Below the pieces are notes generated by a model. It was not told where the DNA came from. It saw nothing but the letters and a program-made list of their open reading frames with translations, and made no database searches. The position numbers were made by a program, and so were the translations under genes. A stretch of DNA of 64,000 bases from Pseudomonas anguilliseptica (GTDB taxonomy: Bacteria > Pseudomonadota > Gammaproteobacteria > Pseudomonadales > Pseudomonadaceae). The stretch spans positions 2,666,001 to 2,730,000 of the forward strand of contig NZ_FNSC01000001.1 of the NCBI RefSeq assembly GCF_900105355.1. The letters run 5' to 3'. How positions within the stretch are numbered: position 1 is the stretch's first letter; each line of letters starts with the position of its first letter. Shown here piece after piece: positions 8,579 to 20,126 of this stretch.

Positions 8579-8602
8579 GATGAGAATAATTCTTATTATA
8601 TT
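8579..8602 (-). promoter_or_regulatory. Possible Fur box
   Basis: The sequence TGAGAATAATTCTTATTA contains the palindromes AGAAT-A-ATTCT and ATAAT-TCTT-ATTAT, resembling the GATAATGATAATCATTATC Fur consensus. It lies 26-49 bp upstream of the 75-residue gene. No other AT-rich palindrome of this kind occurs in the neighbourhood. Confidence 0.45.
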
Positions 8603-8663
8603 TATAGCAAGGGTTAATCGCTGCCTTTCGTCGCGTGGTGCAATTGCTGTGGGTCGCAGGCAG

Positions 8664-8693
8664 TAAAAAGCCCGCCATATGGGCGGGCTTTTG
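8664..8693 (-). terminator. Terminator of ispB
   Basis: Stem AAGCCCGCC / GGGCGGGCTT around ATAT; on the minus strand it ends in TTTTTACTG. It lies 16 bp after the ispB stop. Confidence 0.8.
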
Positions 8694-8709
8694 TCTGTTC
8701 TGGCAAGTC

Positions 8710-9678
8710 TTAGTGCGTGCGGGCTACAGCAAAGCGGCTGAGTTCGATCAGTGCGTCGCGGTATTCGCTGGCGGGCAAGACATCCAGGCAGGCGATGGCG
8801 CGCTCGGCGTAATCTCGGGCCAGCTGGGCGGTGTAATTCAGCGCGCCGGCGGCTTCTACGGCATTGCGAATGCTTTCAAGATCCTCGATGCCGCCTTTCT
8901 GGATCGCCTGGCGTACCAGGGCCGCCTGCTCGGGCGTGCCTTCGCGCATGGTGTGGATCAGCGGCAGGGTCGGCTTGCCTTCGGCCAGGTCGTCACCGAC
9001 GTTCTTGCCGAGGGTGGTGGCATCGCCACGGTAGTCGAGCAGGTCGTCGACCAGTTGGAAGGCCACGCCGAGGTGATCGCCAAAGGTGCGCAGCGCTTCG
9101 GTCTGTTCGGCGTTGGCGCCGGCCAGTGCAGCGGCGCTATGGGTCGAAGCCTCGAAGAGCATCGCGGTTTTGCCGCGGATGACTTCCATATAGGTTTCTT
9201 CGCTGGTGCTGGCGTCGCGGATCTTCGACAGCTGCAGCACTTCGCCTTCGGCAATCACCCGGGTGGCCTTGGACAGGATCTTCATCACCGGCATGGAGCC
9301 TAGTTCGACCATCATTTCGAACGAGCGCGAATAAAGGAAGTCGCCGACCAGTACGCTGGGCGCGTTACCCCATTGGGTATTGGCGGTGCTGCGGCCGCGG
9401 CGCATGTCGGACATGTCGACTACATCGTCGTGCAGCAAGGTTGCGGTGTGCAGAAATTCGATGGTGGCAGCCAGCAGGCGCAGGTTGTCGCCTTCAATGC
9501 CCAAGGCCTTGCCACTGAGTAGTACCAGCAGCGGACGCAGGCGTTTACCGCCAGCGGAGATAATATAGTCGCCGATCTTCTCTACGAGCGGTACGCGCGA
9601 CACCAGTTGGGCGCGGATGATGCCGTCGACGGCGGTAAAGTCATCCGCCACCACGCGGTAGAAAGCCTGGGGTTGCAT
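8710..9678 (-). CDS. ispB: Octaprenyl (polyprenyl) diphosphate synthase
   Basis: A 322-residue trans-isoprenyl diphosphate synthase that builds the ubiquinone side chain from farnesyl diphosphate and IPP. The first Asp-rich motif is LLHDDVVDMSDMRRG and the second is VDDLLDYRGD; GGKRLRPLL is the conserved IPP-binding start. ATG 9678 (MQPQAFYRVVADD) matches the family start; a GTG at 9687 would add three residues. Chain length is set by residues before the first motif and is not read from sequence here. It is divergent from rplU. Confidence 0.92.
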   Translation of the reverse strand: MQPQAFYRVVADDFTAVDGIIRAQLVSRVPLVEKIGDYIISAGGKRLRPLLVLLSGKALGIEGDNLRLLAATIEFLHTATLLHDDVVDMSDMRRGRSTANTQWGNAPSVLVGDFLYSRSFEMMVELGSMPVMKILSKATRVIAEGEVLQLSKIRDASTSEETYMEVIRGKTAMLFEASTHSAAALAGANAEQTEALRTFGDHLGVAFQLVDDLLDYRGDATTLGKNVGDDLAEGKPTLPLIHTMREGTPEQAALVRQAIQKGGIEDLESIRNAVEAAGALNYTAQLARDYAERAIACLDVLPASEYRDALIELSRFAVARTH

Positions 9679-9771
9679 CGCTTGCACCTGCTACTCATGG
9701 GTTGCGCGGCATGCTAGGGGGCAGGGTAGGGGCTGTCAAGGCAAGAGGCTGGGACTCTGGGTGTCGAGGCC

Positions 9772-9800
9772 TTGCGTCGCGCTGGCTGCTTGCGTATAAT
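9772..9800 (+). promoter_or_regulatory. Sigma-70 promoter of rplU-rpmA
   Basis: -35 TTGCGT (9772-9777), 17-bp spacer, perfect -10 TATAAT (9795-9800), then a GC-rich discriminator. The predicted leader to the rplU start is about 130 nt; I see no recognisable riboswitch or attenuator in it. Confidence 0.8.
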
Positions 9801-9938
9801 CGCGCAACCTGAACTTCCCCCTGGGTATTTCCCTGCCTTACGCAATTGCAAGGGTGTCCTTGAAGGCCCCAAGCAGCCATGCCAGCCGACACTTATTCCT
9901 ATAAAGCGCTGGGTGAGCAGGATTAACGGAGATTTACC

Positions 9939-10250
9939 ATGTACGCAGTAATTGTTACTGGTGGCAAGCAATACAAAGTCACCGAAGGCGAATTCCTCAA
10001 GGTCGAAAAACTCGAGCTGGCCACTGGCGCAGCTGTGACGTTTGACCGTGTTCTGCTGGTCGGCAATGGCGACGACGTAAAAATCGGCGCTCCGGTTGTT
10101 GACGGTGCCAAAGTTGTTGCTGAAGTGATCGCTCAAGGTCGTCACGAGAAGGTCACCATCATCAAGTTCCGTCGTCGTAAGCACCACATGAAGCGCCAGG
10201 GCCACCGTCAGTGGTACACCGAGATCAAAATCACCGGTATCCAGGCCTGA
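9939..10250 (+). CDS. rplU: 50S ribosomal protein L21
   Basis: A 103-residue L21, [19 protein letters not shown] to [17 protein letters not shown], of normal length with the conserved C-terminal [19 protein letters not shown]-binding stretch. It binds 23S rRNA. RBS ACGGAG precedes ATG 9939. First gene of the rplU-rpmA operon. Confidence 0.98.
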   Translation: MYAVIVTGGKQYKVTEGEFLKVEKLELATGAAVTFDRVLLVGNGDDVKIGAPVVDGAKVVAEVIAQGRHEKVTIIKFRRRKHHMKRQGHRQWYTEIKITGIQA

Positions 10251-10289
10251 TTCGTTTCGGTCTGATCCCTTTATAGGAGTATTGAACTC

Positions 10290-10547
10290 ATGGCACACAA
10301 AAAAGCTGGCGGTAGTACCCGCAACGGTCGCGACTCAGAAGCCAAACGCCTTGGCGTGAAGATGTATGGCGGTCAGGCTATCAAAGCAGGCAACATCATC
10401 GTGCGTCAGCGCGGCACCCAGTTCCACGCTGGTTACGGCGTTGGCATGGGTAAGGATCACACTCTCTTCGCGAAAATCGAAGGCGTGATCAAGTTTGAAG
10501 TAAAAGGCGCGTTTAACCGCCGTTATGTGAGCGTCGTTGCGGCTTAG
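10290..10547 (+). CDS. rpmA: 50S ribosomal protein L27
   Basis: An 85-residue L27 whose N-terminal tail ([18 protein letters not shown]) reaches the peptidyl-transferase centre. The start has no cleavable extension of the Firmicutes type. RBS AGGAG precedes ATG 10290. A strong terminator follows, separating it from obg. Confidence 0.98.
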   Translation: MAHKKAGGSTRNGRDSEAKRLGVKMYGGQAIKAGNIIVRQRGTQFHAGYGVGMGKDHTLFAKIEGVIKFEVKGAFNRRYVSVVAA

Positions 10548-10563
10548 TAGCGCGACTGCTGGG

Positions 10564-10596
10564 AAAGCCCCGTCCTTGCGACGGGGCTTTTTTGTT
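10564..10596 (+). terminator. Terminator of rplU-rpmA
   Basis: 10-bp perfect stem AAGCCCCGTC / GACGGGGCTT with a short CTTGC loop and a T6 run. The stretch 10597-10722 before obg holds no gene and probably contains the obg promoter, though I see no clear -10/-35 pair. Confidence 0.92.
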
Positions 10597-10692
10597 TCTG
10601 TATTCTTGGGGTTTTTGCCAAACTGTCCTGGGTGTTAGCGTTCGATTTGAATGCAGGTCAATTTTGCAAGAACCTGGTGTTTCTCGGTTTAG

Positions 10693-11946
<1,254 letters not shown>

Positions 11947-11952
11947 GCAACT

Positions 11953-11983
11953 ACAAAACGCCGCTTAATTGCGGCGTTTTTGT
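11953..11983 (+). terminator. Terminator of obg
   Basis: Stem AAAACGCCGC / GCGGCGTTTT with a TTAATT loop and trailing T-run; the symmetric A/T flanks let it act in both directions. Confidence 0.88.
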
Positions 11984-12014
11984 AATCACAGGTCGCGGCT
12001 AAGGTTGGAAGATC

Positions 12015-13133
12015 ATGCGTGACAAGGTAACCGGTGCGCAGCGCTGGGTGGTGAAAATTGGCAGTGCGCTGCTGGCCGCTGATGGTCGTGGTCTGGACCG
12101 TGCGGCGATGGCGGTGTGGGTCAGGCAGATGGTTGCGCTGCGCGAGCAGGGTGTTGAGCTGGTGCTGGTGTCCTCTGGTGCCGTGGCGGCGGGTATGAGC
12201 AAGTTGGGTTGGGTGGCGCGACCGAGGGCCATGCATGAGTTGCAGGCTGCGGCAGCTATTGGTCAGATGGTACTGATTCAGGCGTGGGAGTCGAGCTTTG
12301 CCGAGCATGGTCGGCGCACGGCACAGATTCTGCTAACCCATGACGATCTGTCCGATCGCAAGCGCTACCTGAATGCGCGTAGCACGCTGCGCACGCTGGT
12401 GGATCTGGATGTGGTGCCGGTCATCAACGAGAACGACACCGTGGTTACCGATGAGATCCGCTTTGGTGATAACGACACTCTGGCGGCGTTGGTGGCCAAT
12501 CTGGTCGAGGCCGACCTGCTGGTAATTCTTACTGATCGCGACGGTATGTATAACGCCGATCCGCGGCATAACCCCAATGCTGAGCTGATTTTTGAGGCGG
12601 GCGCCGATGATCCGGCTCTGGATGCTGTGGCGGGTGGTGTGGGCGGTGCGCTCGGGCGTGGCGGTATGCAGACCAAGCTGCGTGCGGCGCGTCTGGCGGC
12701 ACGCTCCGGTGCTCATACGGTAATCGTTGGCGGTGCCATTGAGCAGGTGTTGGCGCGTCTAAAGGCGGGCGAGCGCTTGGGTACTCTGCTGGCGCCAGAG
12801 CGCGGCATGCTGGCGGCGCGTAAGCAGTGGCTAGCTGGGCATCTGCAGACCCGTGGCACCCTGGTGCTGGATGATGGTGCGGTCAAGGCGCTGGCGACCG
12901 GCACCAAGAGCTTGTTGCCAGTTGGTGTGAAGGCTGTGCAGGGTAGCTTTCGTCGCGGTGAGATGGTGGTCTGCGTGGCGGCGAATGGTCGCGAGATTGC
13001 CCGTGGGCTGGCTAACTACAGTGCGCTTGAGGCGCAAAAGATCATCGGCCGGTCGTCAGATGCCATCGAGAGGCTGCTGGGTTATGTTGATGAGCCCGAG
13101 TTGGTGCATCGGGATAATTTGATCCTGATTTGA
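12015..13133 (+). CDS. proB: Glutamate 5-kinase
   Basis: A 372-residue ProB, catalysing ATP-dependent phosphorylation of glutamate, the first step of proline synthesis. The amino-acid-kinase domain shows [30 protein letters not shown] and [10 protein letters not shown]. The C-terminal PUA domain runs from about residue 275 ([14 protein letters not shown]). Feedback inhibition by proline is a family property. It is followed closely by the CreA gene (10-bp gap), probably one transcript. Confidence 0.95.
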   Translation: MRDKVTGAQRWVVKIGSALLAADGRGLDRAAMAVWVRQMVALREQGVELVLVSSGAVAAGMSKLGWVARPRAMHELQAAAAIGQMVLIQAWESSFAEHGRRTAQILLTHDDLSDRKRYLNARSTLRTLVDLDVVPVINENDTVVTDEIRFGDNDTLAALVANLVEADLLVILTDRDGMYNADPRHNPNAELIFEAGADDPALDAVAGGVGGALGRGGMQTKLRAARLAARSGAHTVIVGGAIEQVLARLKAGERLGTLLAPERGMLAARKQWLAGHLQTRGTLVLDDGAVKALATGTKSLLPVGVKAVQGSFRRGEMVVCVAANGREIARGLANYSALEAQKIIGRSSDAIERLLGYVDEPELVHRDNLILI

Positions 13134-13143
13134 GGGAAGGCTG

Positions 13144-13608
13144 ATGCGAGTGGTAAAGGGATTGTTGGGTGCGCTGGTGCTGTTGCCTGGGTTGGTGGCG
13201 GCCGAGCAGATCGGTGAAGTGTCGACGGTCTTTAAGTTTATGGGGCCGAACGACAAGATCGTGGTTGAGGCGTTTGATGACCCCAGGGTAGAGGGGGTTA
13301 CCTGCTACCTGTCGCGGGCCAAGACTGGCGGCGTTAAGGGTGGTCTTGGGTTGGCTGAGGATCGCGCCGAAGCGTCGATTGCCTGTCGTCAGGTTGGGCC
13401 GATCAGCTTTCTGGAGAAGCTCAAGGAGGGCGAGGAAGTCTTCCGTGAGCGCACCTCGCTGGTATTCAAAACCATGCAGGTGGTGCGGTTCTTCGATCAG
13501 AAGCGCAATACCCTGGTTTATCTGGTCTACAGCGACCGGGTAATCGAGGGTAGTCCGCAGAATGCGGTGACCGCCATTCCGATTCTGCCCTGGCCGCAAA
13601 AGCCCTGA
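13144..13608 (+). CDS. creA: CreA-family periplasmic protein
   Basis: A 154-residue protein with a signal peptide ([14 protein letters not shown], cleavage about residue 20) followed by [22 protein letters not shown], the hallmark of the CreA family. Function is unknown. It lies 10 bp after proB with a weak RBS (GGAAGG) and ends at a strong terminator. Confidence 0.85.
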   Translation: MRVVKGLLGALVLLPGLVAAEQIGEVSTVFKFMGPNDKIVVEAFDDPRVEGVTCYLSRAKTGGVKGGLGLAEDRAEASIACRQVGPISFLEKLKEGEEVFRERTSLVFKTMQVVRFFDQKRNTLVYLVYSDRVIEGSPQNAVTAIPILPWPQKP

Positions 13609-13610
13609 GT

Positions 13611-13641
13611 TAAAAAAGCCCGAAGTGATTCGGGCTTTTTT
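13611..13641 (+). terminator. Terminator of proB-creA
   Basis: AAAAAAGCCCGAA / TTCGGGCTTTTTT with GTGA loop. Confidence 0.92.
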
Positions 13642-13685
13642 GTGGTTGTGGGTGTTGCAGGTTGTGTTGGCAATTATTGCGGGCA

Positions 13686-13715
13686 ATAAAAAACCGGCGG
13701 TTAAGCCGGCTTTTC
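13686..13715 (-). terminator. Terminator of rpsT
   Basis: Read on the minus strand: AAAAGCCGGC-TTAACC-GCCGG followed by TTTTTTATT, 28 bp after the rpsT stop. Confidence 0.88.
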
Positions 13716-13742
13716 AAGAGCTAGTAGCGTGTTGCAAGCAGC

Positions 13743-14021
13743 TTAGGCGGCTGCAGTAGCGCTCAGGGCCTTGATGTGGCCATTGAGGCGGCTCTTATGA
13801 CGAGCGGCTTTGTTCTTGTGGATGATGCCTTTATCGGCCATGCGGTCGATTACTGGCACAGCCAGGGTGTAAGCGGTAGTTGCAAGAGCAGCGTCTTTGG
13901 CTTCGATAGCCTTGACGACGTTCTTGATGTAGGTGCGAACCATCGAGCGCTGGCTGGCGTTATGGCTACGACGCTTCTCAGCCTGTTTTGCGCGTTTTTT
14001 GGCAGAAGGTGTATTGGCCAC
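13743..14021 (-). CDS. rpsT: 30S ribosomal protein S20
   Basis: A 92-residue S20: [17 protein letters not shown], then [17 protein letters not shown] and [19 protein letters not shown]. The start is GTG at 14021, decided by GAGGAG 7 bp upstream and by the conserved ANTPSAKKR following directly; there is no ATG in position. A rare start codon is common for rpsT and fits its known autogenous control. Transcribed alone, opposite to murJ. Confidence 0.97.
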   Translation of the reverse strand: MANTPSAKKRAKQAEKRRSHNASQRSMVRTYIKNVVKAIEAKDAALATTAYTLAVPVIDRMADKGIIHKNKAARHKSRLNGHIKALSATAAA

Positions 14022-14072
14022 CGTCAAGCTCCTCGAAAAAATTCTGGGGGTTACAAACAAATAAGGCCGCGA

Positions 14073-14101
14073 ATCATGCCGATATGAGGGGGTGCTGTCA
14101 A
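14073..14101 (-). promoter_or_regulatory. Promoter of rpsT
   Basis: On the minus strand a perfect -35 TTGACA (14101-14096), 17-bp spacer and -10 CATGAT (14078-14073), about 50 bp before the GTG start. Confidence 0.7.
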
Positions 14102-14198
14102 GCCTGATGGCTTTTCCCTGTGCTGGCCTGACCAGTGGCAGACCGCTACACTCGTCGCTTTTGCGCGCCAGTGCTTTTTTGCGGAGCCGGGATACTAC

Positions 14199-15743
14199 AT
14201 GAATTTGCTCAAGTCGTTGGCCGCCGTCAGCTCCATGACCATGCTTTCGCGTGTTTTGGGCTTCGTGCGTGACACCATTATCGCCCGTGCTTTCGGTGCC
14301 GGCGTGGCCTCGGATGCCTTTGTAGTGGCGTTCAAGCTGCCAAACCTACTGCGCCGTATTTTTGCCGAGGGTGCGTTTTCCCAAGCTTTTGTGCCGATTC
14401 TGGCTGAATATAAAACCCAGCAGGGCGATGAGGCAGCGCGCACGTTTCTGGCGTATGTGACGGGGCTGCTGACCCTGGTACTGGCGCTGGTCACTTTTAT
14501 TGGCATTCTCGCTGCGCCCTGGATTGTCTGGGCGTCTGCCCCAGGTTTCGCCGATGAGGCGGAGCGCTTTGAGCTGACCACCGACCTGCTGCGGGTGACC
14601 TTTCCTTATATCTTGCTGATCTCCCTGTCCTCGCTGGCGGGGGCGGTGCTCAACACCTGGAACAGGTTCTCAGTGCCGGCCTTTGTGCCGACGCTGCTGA
14701 ACGTCAGCATGATTGTCTTCGCCCTGTTTCTGACGCCTTACTTCGACCCGCCGATCATGGCGCTGGGCTGGGCGGTGCTGGTGGGCGGCTTAGCGCAGCT
14801 GCTGTTTCAGCTGCCGCATCTGCACAAGATCGGCATGCTGGTGCTGCCTCGGTTGAACCTCAAGGACACCGGCGTGTGGCGAGTGGTGAAACAGATGGGA
14901 CCGGCGATCTTCGGGGTATCGGTTAGCCAGATTTCGCTGATCATCAATACGATTTTTGCCTCCTTTCTGGTCGCCGGCTCCGTGTCCTGGATGTATTACG
15001 CCGATCGCTTGATGGAGTTGCCGGCTGGCGTGCTCGGTGTGGCGCTGGGCACCATTTTGCTGCCGGCCTTATCGAAAACCCATGCAGGCGCTAGTTGCGA
15101 GGACTATTCCAGGCTGCTCGATTGGGGCTTGCGGTTGTGTCTGGTGTTGGCGCTGCCCAGTGCGGTGGCGTTGGCGATTATCTCCGAGCCGCTGATTGTC
15201 TCGCTGTTTCAGTACGGCAAGTTCACCGCTGCCGATACCTTGATGACCCAGCGCGCCTTGATTGCCTACTCGCTAGGATTGGTTGGCATCATTCTGGTGA
15301 AAATTCTCGCGCCGGCCTTCTACGCCCAACAGAACATCAAGACTCCGGTACGTATCGGGCTTGTGACACTGCTGGCGACCCAGGCGATGAATGTGCTGTT
15401 TATCTTTGTAATCCCCCTGGCTCATGCCGGCTTGGCGCTGGCTATTGGTCTGGCCGCCTGTCTGAATGCTGGGTTGTTGTACTGGCAGCTGCGCAAGCGC
15501 GACATGTTCCAACCGCAGCCGGGCTGGGCGATGTTCCTCGGTAAGCTGCTGTTGGCGTTGCTGGCGATGGTGGGCGTGTTGCTGCTGGCCATGCAGCAGC
15601 TGCCAGCCTGGGCGGACGGCGCCATGCTCTGGCGTTTGCTGCGCTTGGGTGGGTTGGTTGGTGTGGGCATGTTGGCCTATTTGGCCGTGTTGGCGCTGCT
15701 GGGCTTTCGCTTGCGGGACTTCGTCCGGCGCAGTGCGCTCTGA
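14199..15743 (+). CDS. murJ: Lipid II flippase MurJ
   Basis: A 514-residue multi-spanning inner-membrane protein of the MVF/MviN family that flips lipid II for peptidoglycan synthesis. Typical features are the N-terminal [37 protein letters not shown] and about 14 hydrophobic segments. Charged residues in the central cavity (R in [10 protein letters not shown] and RRIFAEG) are retained. GCGGAGCC precedes ATG 14199. Confidence 0.96.
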   Translation: MNLLKSLAAVSSMTMLSRVLGFVRDTIIARAFGAGVASDAFVVAFKLPNLLRRIFAEGAFSQAFVPILAEYKTQQGDEAARTFLAYVTGLLTLVLALVTFIGILAAPWIVWASAPGFADEAERFELTTDLLRVTFPYILLISLSSLAGAVLNTWNRFSVPAFVPTLLNVSMIVFALFLTPYFDPPIMALGWAVLVGGLAQLLFQLPHLHKIGMLVLPRLNLKDTGVWRVVKQMGPAIFGVSVSQISLIINTIFASFLVAGSVSWMYYADRLMELPAGVLGVALGTILLPALSKTHAGASCEDYSRLLDWGLRLCLVLALPSAVALAIISEPLIVSLFQYGKFTAADTLMTQRALIAYSLGLVGIILVKILAPAFYAQQNIKTPVRIGLVTLLATQAMNVLFIFVIPLAHAGLALAIGLAACLNAGLLYWQLRKRDMFQPQPGWAMFLGKLLLALLAMVGVLLLAMQQLPAWADGAMLWRLLRLGGLVGVGMLAYLAVLALLGFRLRDFVRRSAL

Positions 15744-15819
15744 AGGCGGCTGATTTGCCGCCTGTTGTCCGCTGCTCGGTGTGCGTATAATCGGCCACTT
15801 TATGAGCAAGAAGCGCGTT

Positions 15820-16746
15820 ATGCAGCTGGTTCGAGGCCTACACAACTTGCGGCCCCAGCATCGGGGCTGTGTCGCCACTATCGGTAATTTCGACGGCGTC
15901 CATCGTGGTCATCAGGCCATCTTGGCGCGCTTGCGTGAGCGTTCCGCCGAGCTTGGTGTGCCCAGTTGCGTGTTGATTTTCGAGCCGCAGCCGCGTGAGT
16001 TTTTTACCCCTGATGTAGCGCCGGCACGCCTGGCCCGCTTGCGCGACAAGCTGGCGTTGTTGGCTGCCGAAGGCGTCGATCGGGTGCTGTGTCTGAGCTT
16101 CAACCGCCGCCTGCGTGAGCTGAGCGCCTCCGAGTTCGTGCATCGCGTGTTGGTTGAAGGCCTGGGTGTGCAGCATCTGGAAGTGGGCGATGACTTTCGC
16201 TTCGGCTGTGACCGCGCCGGTGACTTCGCCTTTCTGGCCGAGGCCGGTGAGCGTGAAGGCTTCAGCGTCGAGGCTGCCAGCACGGTTGAACTGGACGGTA
16301 TTCGCGTCAGCAGCACGCGGGTGCGAGAGGCCCTCGATGCGGGTGATTTTGCCTTGGCGCATCACCTGCTCGGCCGCCCTTTCCAGATCGCCGGGCGGGT
16401 GTTGCACGGGCAGAAACTCGGCCGCCAGTTGAATGCGCCGACCGCCAACGTGCAGCTCAAGCGCAAGCGTGTGCCGCTCAGGGGTGTGTATCTGGTCAGC
16501 ACCGAAATCGACGGAAAAACTTGGCCGGGCGTCGCCAATATTGGCGTGCGGCCCAGTGTTGCAGGTGACGGCAGTGCCCACCTGGAAGTGCATTTGCTGG
16601 ACTTTGCCGGTGATTTATATGGCCGGCGTTTGACGGTGGCTTTCCACCACAAGCTGCGCGATGAGCAGCGTTTCGCCTCACTTGAGGCATTGAAAACGGC
16701 CATTGCTGCCGATATTGCTGCCGCCCGTGCCCATTGGCGCGTTTAA
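15820..16746 (+). CDS. ribF: Bifunctional riboflavin kinase / FAD synthetase
   Basis: A 308-residue RibF that phosphorylates riboflavin and adenylylates FMN. The N-terminal adenylyltransferase domain carries ATIGNFDGVHRGHQ and ISSTRVREAL-like VSSTRVREAL. The C-terminal kinase domain carries GRVLHGQKLGRQLNAPTAN and GVANIGVRPS. ATG 15820 begins the family's MQLVRGLHNLRP; upstream in-frame starts overlap the -10-like TATAAT at 15786-15791. No -35 of good spacing is seen, so that promoter is tentative. Next gene ileS begins 34 bp later. Confidence 0.95.
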   Translation: MQLVRGLHNLRPQHRGCVATIGNFDGVHRGHQAILARLRERSAELGVPSCVLIFEPQPREFFTPDVAPARLARLRDKLALLAAEGVDRVLCLSFNRRLRELSASEFVHRVLVEGLGVQHLEVGDDFRFGCDRAGDFAFLAEAGEREGFSVEAASTVELDGIRVSSTRVREALDAGDFALAHHLLGRPFQIAGRVLHGQKLGRQLNAPTANVQLKRKRVPLRGVYLVSTEIDGKTWPGVANIGVRPSVAGDGSAHLEVHLLDFAGDLYGRRLTVAFHHKLRDEQRFASLEALKTAIAADIAAARAHWRV

Positions 16747-16780
16747 GCACTGAGTGCCAACCGCTTACGAAGAGCCTGAC

Positions 16781-19612
16781 ATGACCGATTACAAAGCCAC
16801 GCTTAATCTGCCTGATACCCAATTTCCGATGAAGGCCGGCCTGCCACAGCGCGAGCCGCAGATTCTGCAGCGCTGGAACGAGATTGGCCTGTATCAGAAG
16901 CTACGCGCGCAAGGCGAAGGCCGGCCGAAGTTCGTCCTGCACGATGGCCCGCCCTATGCAAACGGCAGCATCCATATCGGTCATGCGGTCAATAAGATCC
17001 TCAAGGACATCATCACCCGTTCCAAAACCCTGGCTGGCTTCGACGCCCCCTATGTGCCGGGTTGGGACTGCCATGGCCTGCCGATTGAGCACAAGGTGGA
17101 AACCACCTTTGGTAAGAATCAGCCGTCCGACCTGACCCGCGAGCGCTGCCGGACCTATGCCGGTGAGCAGATCGAAGGGCAGAAGGCCGACTTCGTCCGC
17201 CTCGGTGTGCTGGGCGACTGGGACAACCCGTACAAGACCATGGATTTTGCCAACGAAGCGGGCGAGATCCGCGCGCTGGCTGAGATGGTCAAGCAGGGCT
17301 TTGTGTTCAAGGGCCTGAAGCCGGTCAACTGGTGCTTCGATTGCGGCTCGGCGTTGGCTGAGGCCGAGGTCGAGTATCAGGACAAAAAATCCGATGCCAT
17401 CGACGTGGCCTTCGTCGTTGAAGATGCTGACAAGCTGGCCGCCGCGTTTGGCCTGGCCAGCTTGCCTAAGCCAGCCTCCATTGTGATCTGGACCACCACG
17501 CCGTGGACCATTCCGGCCAACCAGGCGCTGAACGTTCACCCGGAGTTTACCTACGCGCTGGTCGATACCGGTGAGCGCTTGCTGCTGCTGGCCGAAGAGT
17601 TGGTGGAAGGCTGTCTGTCCCGTTATGGCCTGCAGGGTGAAGTGATCGCCACTGCAACGGGGGCTGCGCTGGAGCTGATCCGCTTCCGTCATCCGTTCTA
17701 TGAGCGCTTTGCCCCGGTATATCTGGCTGAATACGTCGAGCTGGGTGCGGGTACTGGCGTGGTGCACTCGGCGCCGGCCTATGGCGAGGACGACTTCCGT
17801 TCCTGCAAAGGCTACGGCATGAGTAATGACGACATCCTTAGCCCGGTGCAGAGCAATGGCGTGTATGTCACCGATCTGCCGTTCTTTGGCGGCCAGTTTA
17901 TCTGGAAGGCCAACCCGGCCATCGTTGCCAAGCTGGAAGAAGTCGGCGCGCTGCTCAAGCACGAAGGTATTCAGCACAGCTATATGCACTGCTGGCGCCA
18001 CAAGACCCCGCTGATCTACCGCGCCACCGCGCAGTGGTTCGTCGGCATGGACAAGCAGCCTAACGAAGGCGGCCCCCTGCGTGAGCGCGCGCTGGCGGCC
18101 ATCGAGCAAACTCAGTTCGTCCCTGCGTGGGGTCAGGCTCGCCTGCACAGCATGATTGCTGGCCGTCCGGACTGGTGCATCTCGCGTCAGCGCAACTGGG
18201 GTGTGCCAATCCCGTTTTTCCTGCACAAGGCCACGGGTGAACTGCACCCGCGCACTGCCGAGTTGATGGAGGAGGTGGCCAAGCGTGTCGAGCAAGAGGG
18301 CATCGAGGCCTGGTTCAAGCTGGATGCCGCCGAGCTGCTCGGCGATGAAGCCGCCGACTACGACAAGATCAGCGACACCCTGGACGTCTGGTTTGACTCC
18401 GGCACCACGCACTGGCACGTGCTGCGCGGCTCGCACAACCTGGGCCATGCCAGCGGCCCGCGTGCCGACCTGTACCTGGAAGGCTCCGACCAGCATCGCG
18501 GCTGGTTCCATTCCTCGCTGTTGACCGGCGCGGCCATCGATGGCCATGCGCCGTACAAAGAGCTGCTGACCCACGGTTTCGTGGTCGATGAGAACGGCCG
18601 CAAGATGTCCAAGTCGCTGGGCAATGTGGTCGCGCCGCAGGAAGTGAATGACAGTCTGGGTGCCGATATCTTGCGTCTGTGGGTGTCGTCCACCGACTAC
18701 TCCGGCGAGATGGCGGTGTCCAAGGTCATCCTGCAGCGCAGCGCCGATTCCTACCGGCGTATCCGCAACACCGCGCGCTTCCTGCTCTCCAACCTCAGCG
18801 GCTTCGACCCGGCGCAGCACCTGTTGCCGGCGGAAGACATGCTGGCGCTGGACCGCTGGGCTGTAGATCGCGCCCTGCTGCTGCAGCGCGAAATCGAAGA
18901 AGCCTACGACAGCTACCGTTTCTGGAACGTCTACCAGAAGGTGCACAACTTCTGCGTGCAGGAGTTGGGCGGCTTCTACCTCGACATCATCAAAGATCGT
19001 CAGTACACCACTGCGGCTGACAGCGTGGCGCGTCGCTCCTGCCAGACCGCGCTGTTCCATATCGCTGAAGCCCTGGTGCGCTGGATCGCCCCGGTGCTGT
19101 CGTTCACCGCCGATGAGCTGTGGGAATATCTGCCGGGCGCGCGTAACGAGTCGGTGATGCTCAATGGCTGGTATCAGGGGTTGAGCGAGCTACCGGAAGG
19201 TTTCGAGCTGGATCGTGCCTTCTGGGAGCGCGTGATGGCGGTCAAGGTCGCGGTAAACAAGGAGATGGAAAACCTGCGTGCAGCCAAGGCCATTGGCGGC
19301 AACCTGCAGGCTGAAGTGACCCTGTACGCTGAAGACAGCCTGATCGCCGATCTGAACAAGCTCGGTAACGAACTGCGCTTTGTGCTGATCACCTCCACCG
19401 CCAGCCTGGCGCCGCTCGCCAGCGCGCCAAGCGATGCCGTGGAAACCGAAGTCGCCGGGCTCAAGCTGAAAGTGTTGAAGTCCGGTCACGCCAAGTGCGC
19501 CCGTTGCTGGCATCACCGCGAGGACGTTGGGGTGAACCCGGCGCATCCGGAAATCTGCGGTCGTTGCGTGGACAACATCGAAGGCGCGGGTGAGGTTCGC
19601 CACTATGCGTGA
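16781..19612 (+). CDS. ileS: Isoleucyl-tRNA synthetase
   Basis: A 943-residue class I synthetase of the bacterial (IleS1) type. HIGH is in [16 protein letters not shown] and KMSKS in [10 protein letters not shown]; the CP1 editing domain lies between. The C-terminal zinc site is CARCWHH...CGRC. The N-terminal [15 protein letters not shown] is typical. ATG 16781 was chosen over 16754 because it begins the conserved N terminus. It forms an operon with ribF, lspA, fkpB and perhaps ispH. Confidence 0.97.
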   Translation: MTDYKATLNLPDTQFPMKAGLPQREPQILQRWNEIGLYQKLRAQGEGRPKFVLHDGPPYANGSIHIGHAVNKILKDIITRSKTLAGFDAPYVPGWDCHGLPIEHKVETTFGKNQPSDLTRERCRTYAGEQIEGQKADFVRLGVLGDWDNPYKTMDFANEAGEIRALAEMVKQGFVFKGLKPVNWCFDCGSALAEAEVEYQDKKSDAIDVAFVVEDADKLAAAFGLASLPKPASIVIWTTTPWTIPANQALNVHPEFTYALVDTGERLLLLAEELVEGCLSRYGLQGEVIATATGAALELIRFRHPFYERFAPVYLAEYVELGAGTGVVHSAPAYGEDDFRSCKGYGMSNDDILSPVQSNGVYVTDLPFFGGQFIWKANPAIVAKLEEVGALLKHEGIQHSYMHCWRHKTPLIYRATAQWFVGMDKQPNEGGPLRERALAAIEQTQFVPAWGQARLHSMIAGRPDWCISRQRNWGVPIPFFLHKATGELHPRTAELMEEVAKRVEQEGIEAWFKLDAAELLGDEAADYDKISDTLDVWFDSGTTHWHVLRGSHNLGHASGPRADLYLEGSDQHRGWFHSSLLTGAAIDGHAPYKELLTHGFVVDENGRKMSKSLGNVVAPQEVNDSLGADILRLWVSSTDYSGEMAVSKVILQRSADSYRRIRNTARFLLSNLSGFDPAQHLLPAEDMLALDRWAVDRALLLQREIEEAYDSYRFWNVYQKVHNFCVQELGGFYLDIIKDRQYTTAADSVARRSCQTALFHIAEALVRWIAPVLSFTADELWEYLPGARNESVMLNGWYQGLSELPEGFELDRAFWERVMAVKVAVNKEMENLRAAKAIGGNLQAEVTLYAEDSLIADLNKLGNELRFVLITSTASLAPLASAPSDAVETEVAGLKLKVLKSGHAKCARCWHHREDVGVNPAHPEICGRCVDNIEGAGEVRHYA

Positions 19613-19619
19613 TAACGGC

Positions 19620-20126
19620 ATGCCTAACACCAGTCGTTTCGGGCGTTTGGCCTGGTTGTGGCTGAGCTTGCTGGTGTTTGTAGTCGATCAGGCGAGCAAG
19701 TTCTGGTTCGACAACAACCTGAGCATGTACCAGCAGATCGTGATCATCCCCGACTACTTCAGCTGGACCCTGGCTTACAACACCGGTGCGGCATTCAGCT
19801 TCCTGGCCGATGCCGCCGGCTGGCAGCGCTGGTTCTTCGCCGCAATTGCCGTGGTGGTCAGCGCAGTGCTGGTCGTCTGGCTCAAACGCCTCAAGCCAGA
19901 TGAAACCTGGCTGGCGATGGCTTTGGCGTTAGTTCTGGGTGGTGCTCTGGGTAATCTGGTGGATCGCGTGGTGTTTGGCCACGTGGTCGACTTTATCCTG
20001 CTGCACTGGCATCAGCAGTGGTACTTCCCGGCCTTCAACGTGGCCGATATGGCGATTACCGGCGGTGCCATTCTGCTGGGGCTGGATATATTTAAAAGTG
20101 AAAAGTCCGGAGAAACAGGCAAATGA
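19620..20126 (+). CDS. lspA: Lipoprotein signal peptidase (signal peptidase II)
   Basis: A 168-residue aspartyl protease with four membrane segments that removes signal peptides from prolipoproteins. The catalytic aspartates lie in GGALGNLVDR and FNVADMAITGG; FSWTLAYNTGAAFSF is the other signature. ATG 19620 (MPNTSRFGRLAW) matches family length; ATG 19605, which overlaps the ileS stop, would add five residues and could be used through coupling. Confidence 0.95.
   Translation: MPNTSRFGRLAWLWLSLLVFVVDQASKFWFDNNLSMYQQIVIIPDYFSWTLAYNTGAAFSFLADAAGWQRWFFAAIAVVVSAVLVVWLKRLKPDETWLAMALALVLGGALGNLVDRVVFGHVVDFILLHWHQQWYFPAFNVADMAITGGAILLGLDIFKSEKSGETGK

Noticed and set aside
9801..9938. Riboswitch or attenuator in the rplU leader
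   Set aside because: No recognisable conserved riboswitch motif; the long leader may serve autogenous control but nothing specific is visible.
16901..19060. 719-codon minus-strand frame opposite ileS
   Set aside because: Shadow of ileS; the plus strand has both synthetase signature motifs throughout.
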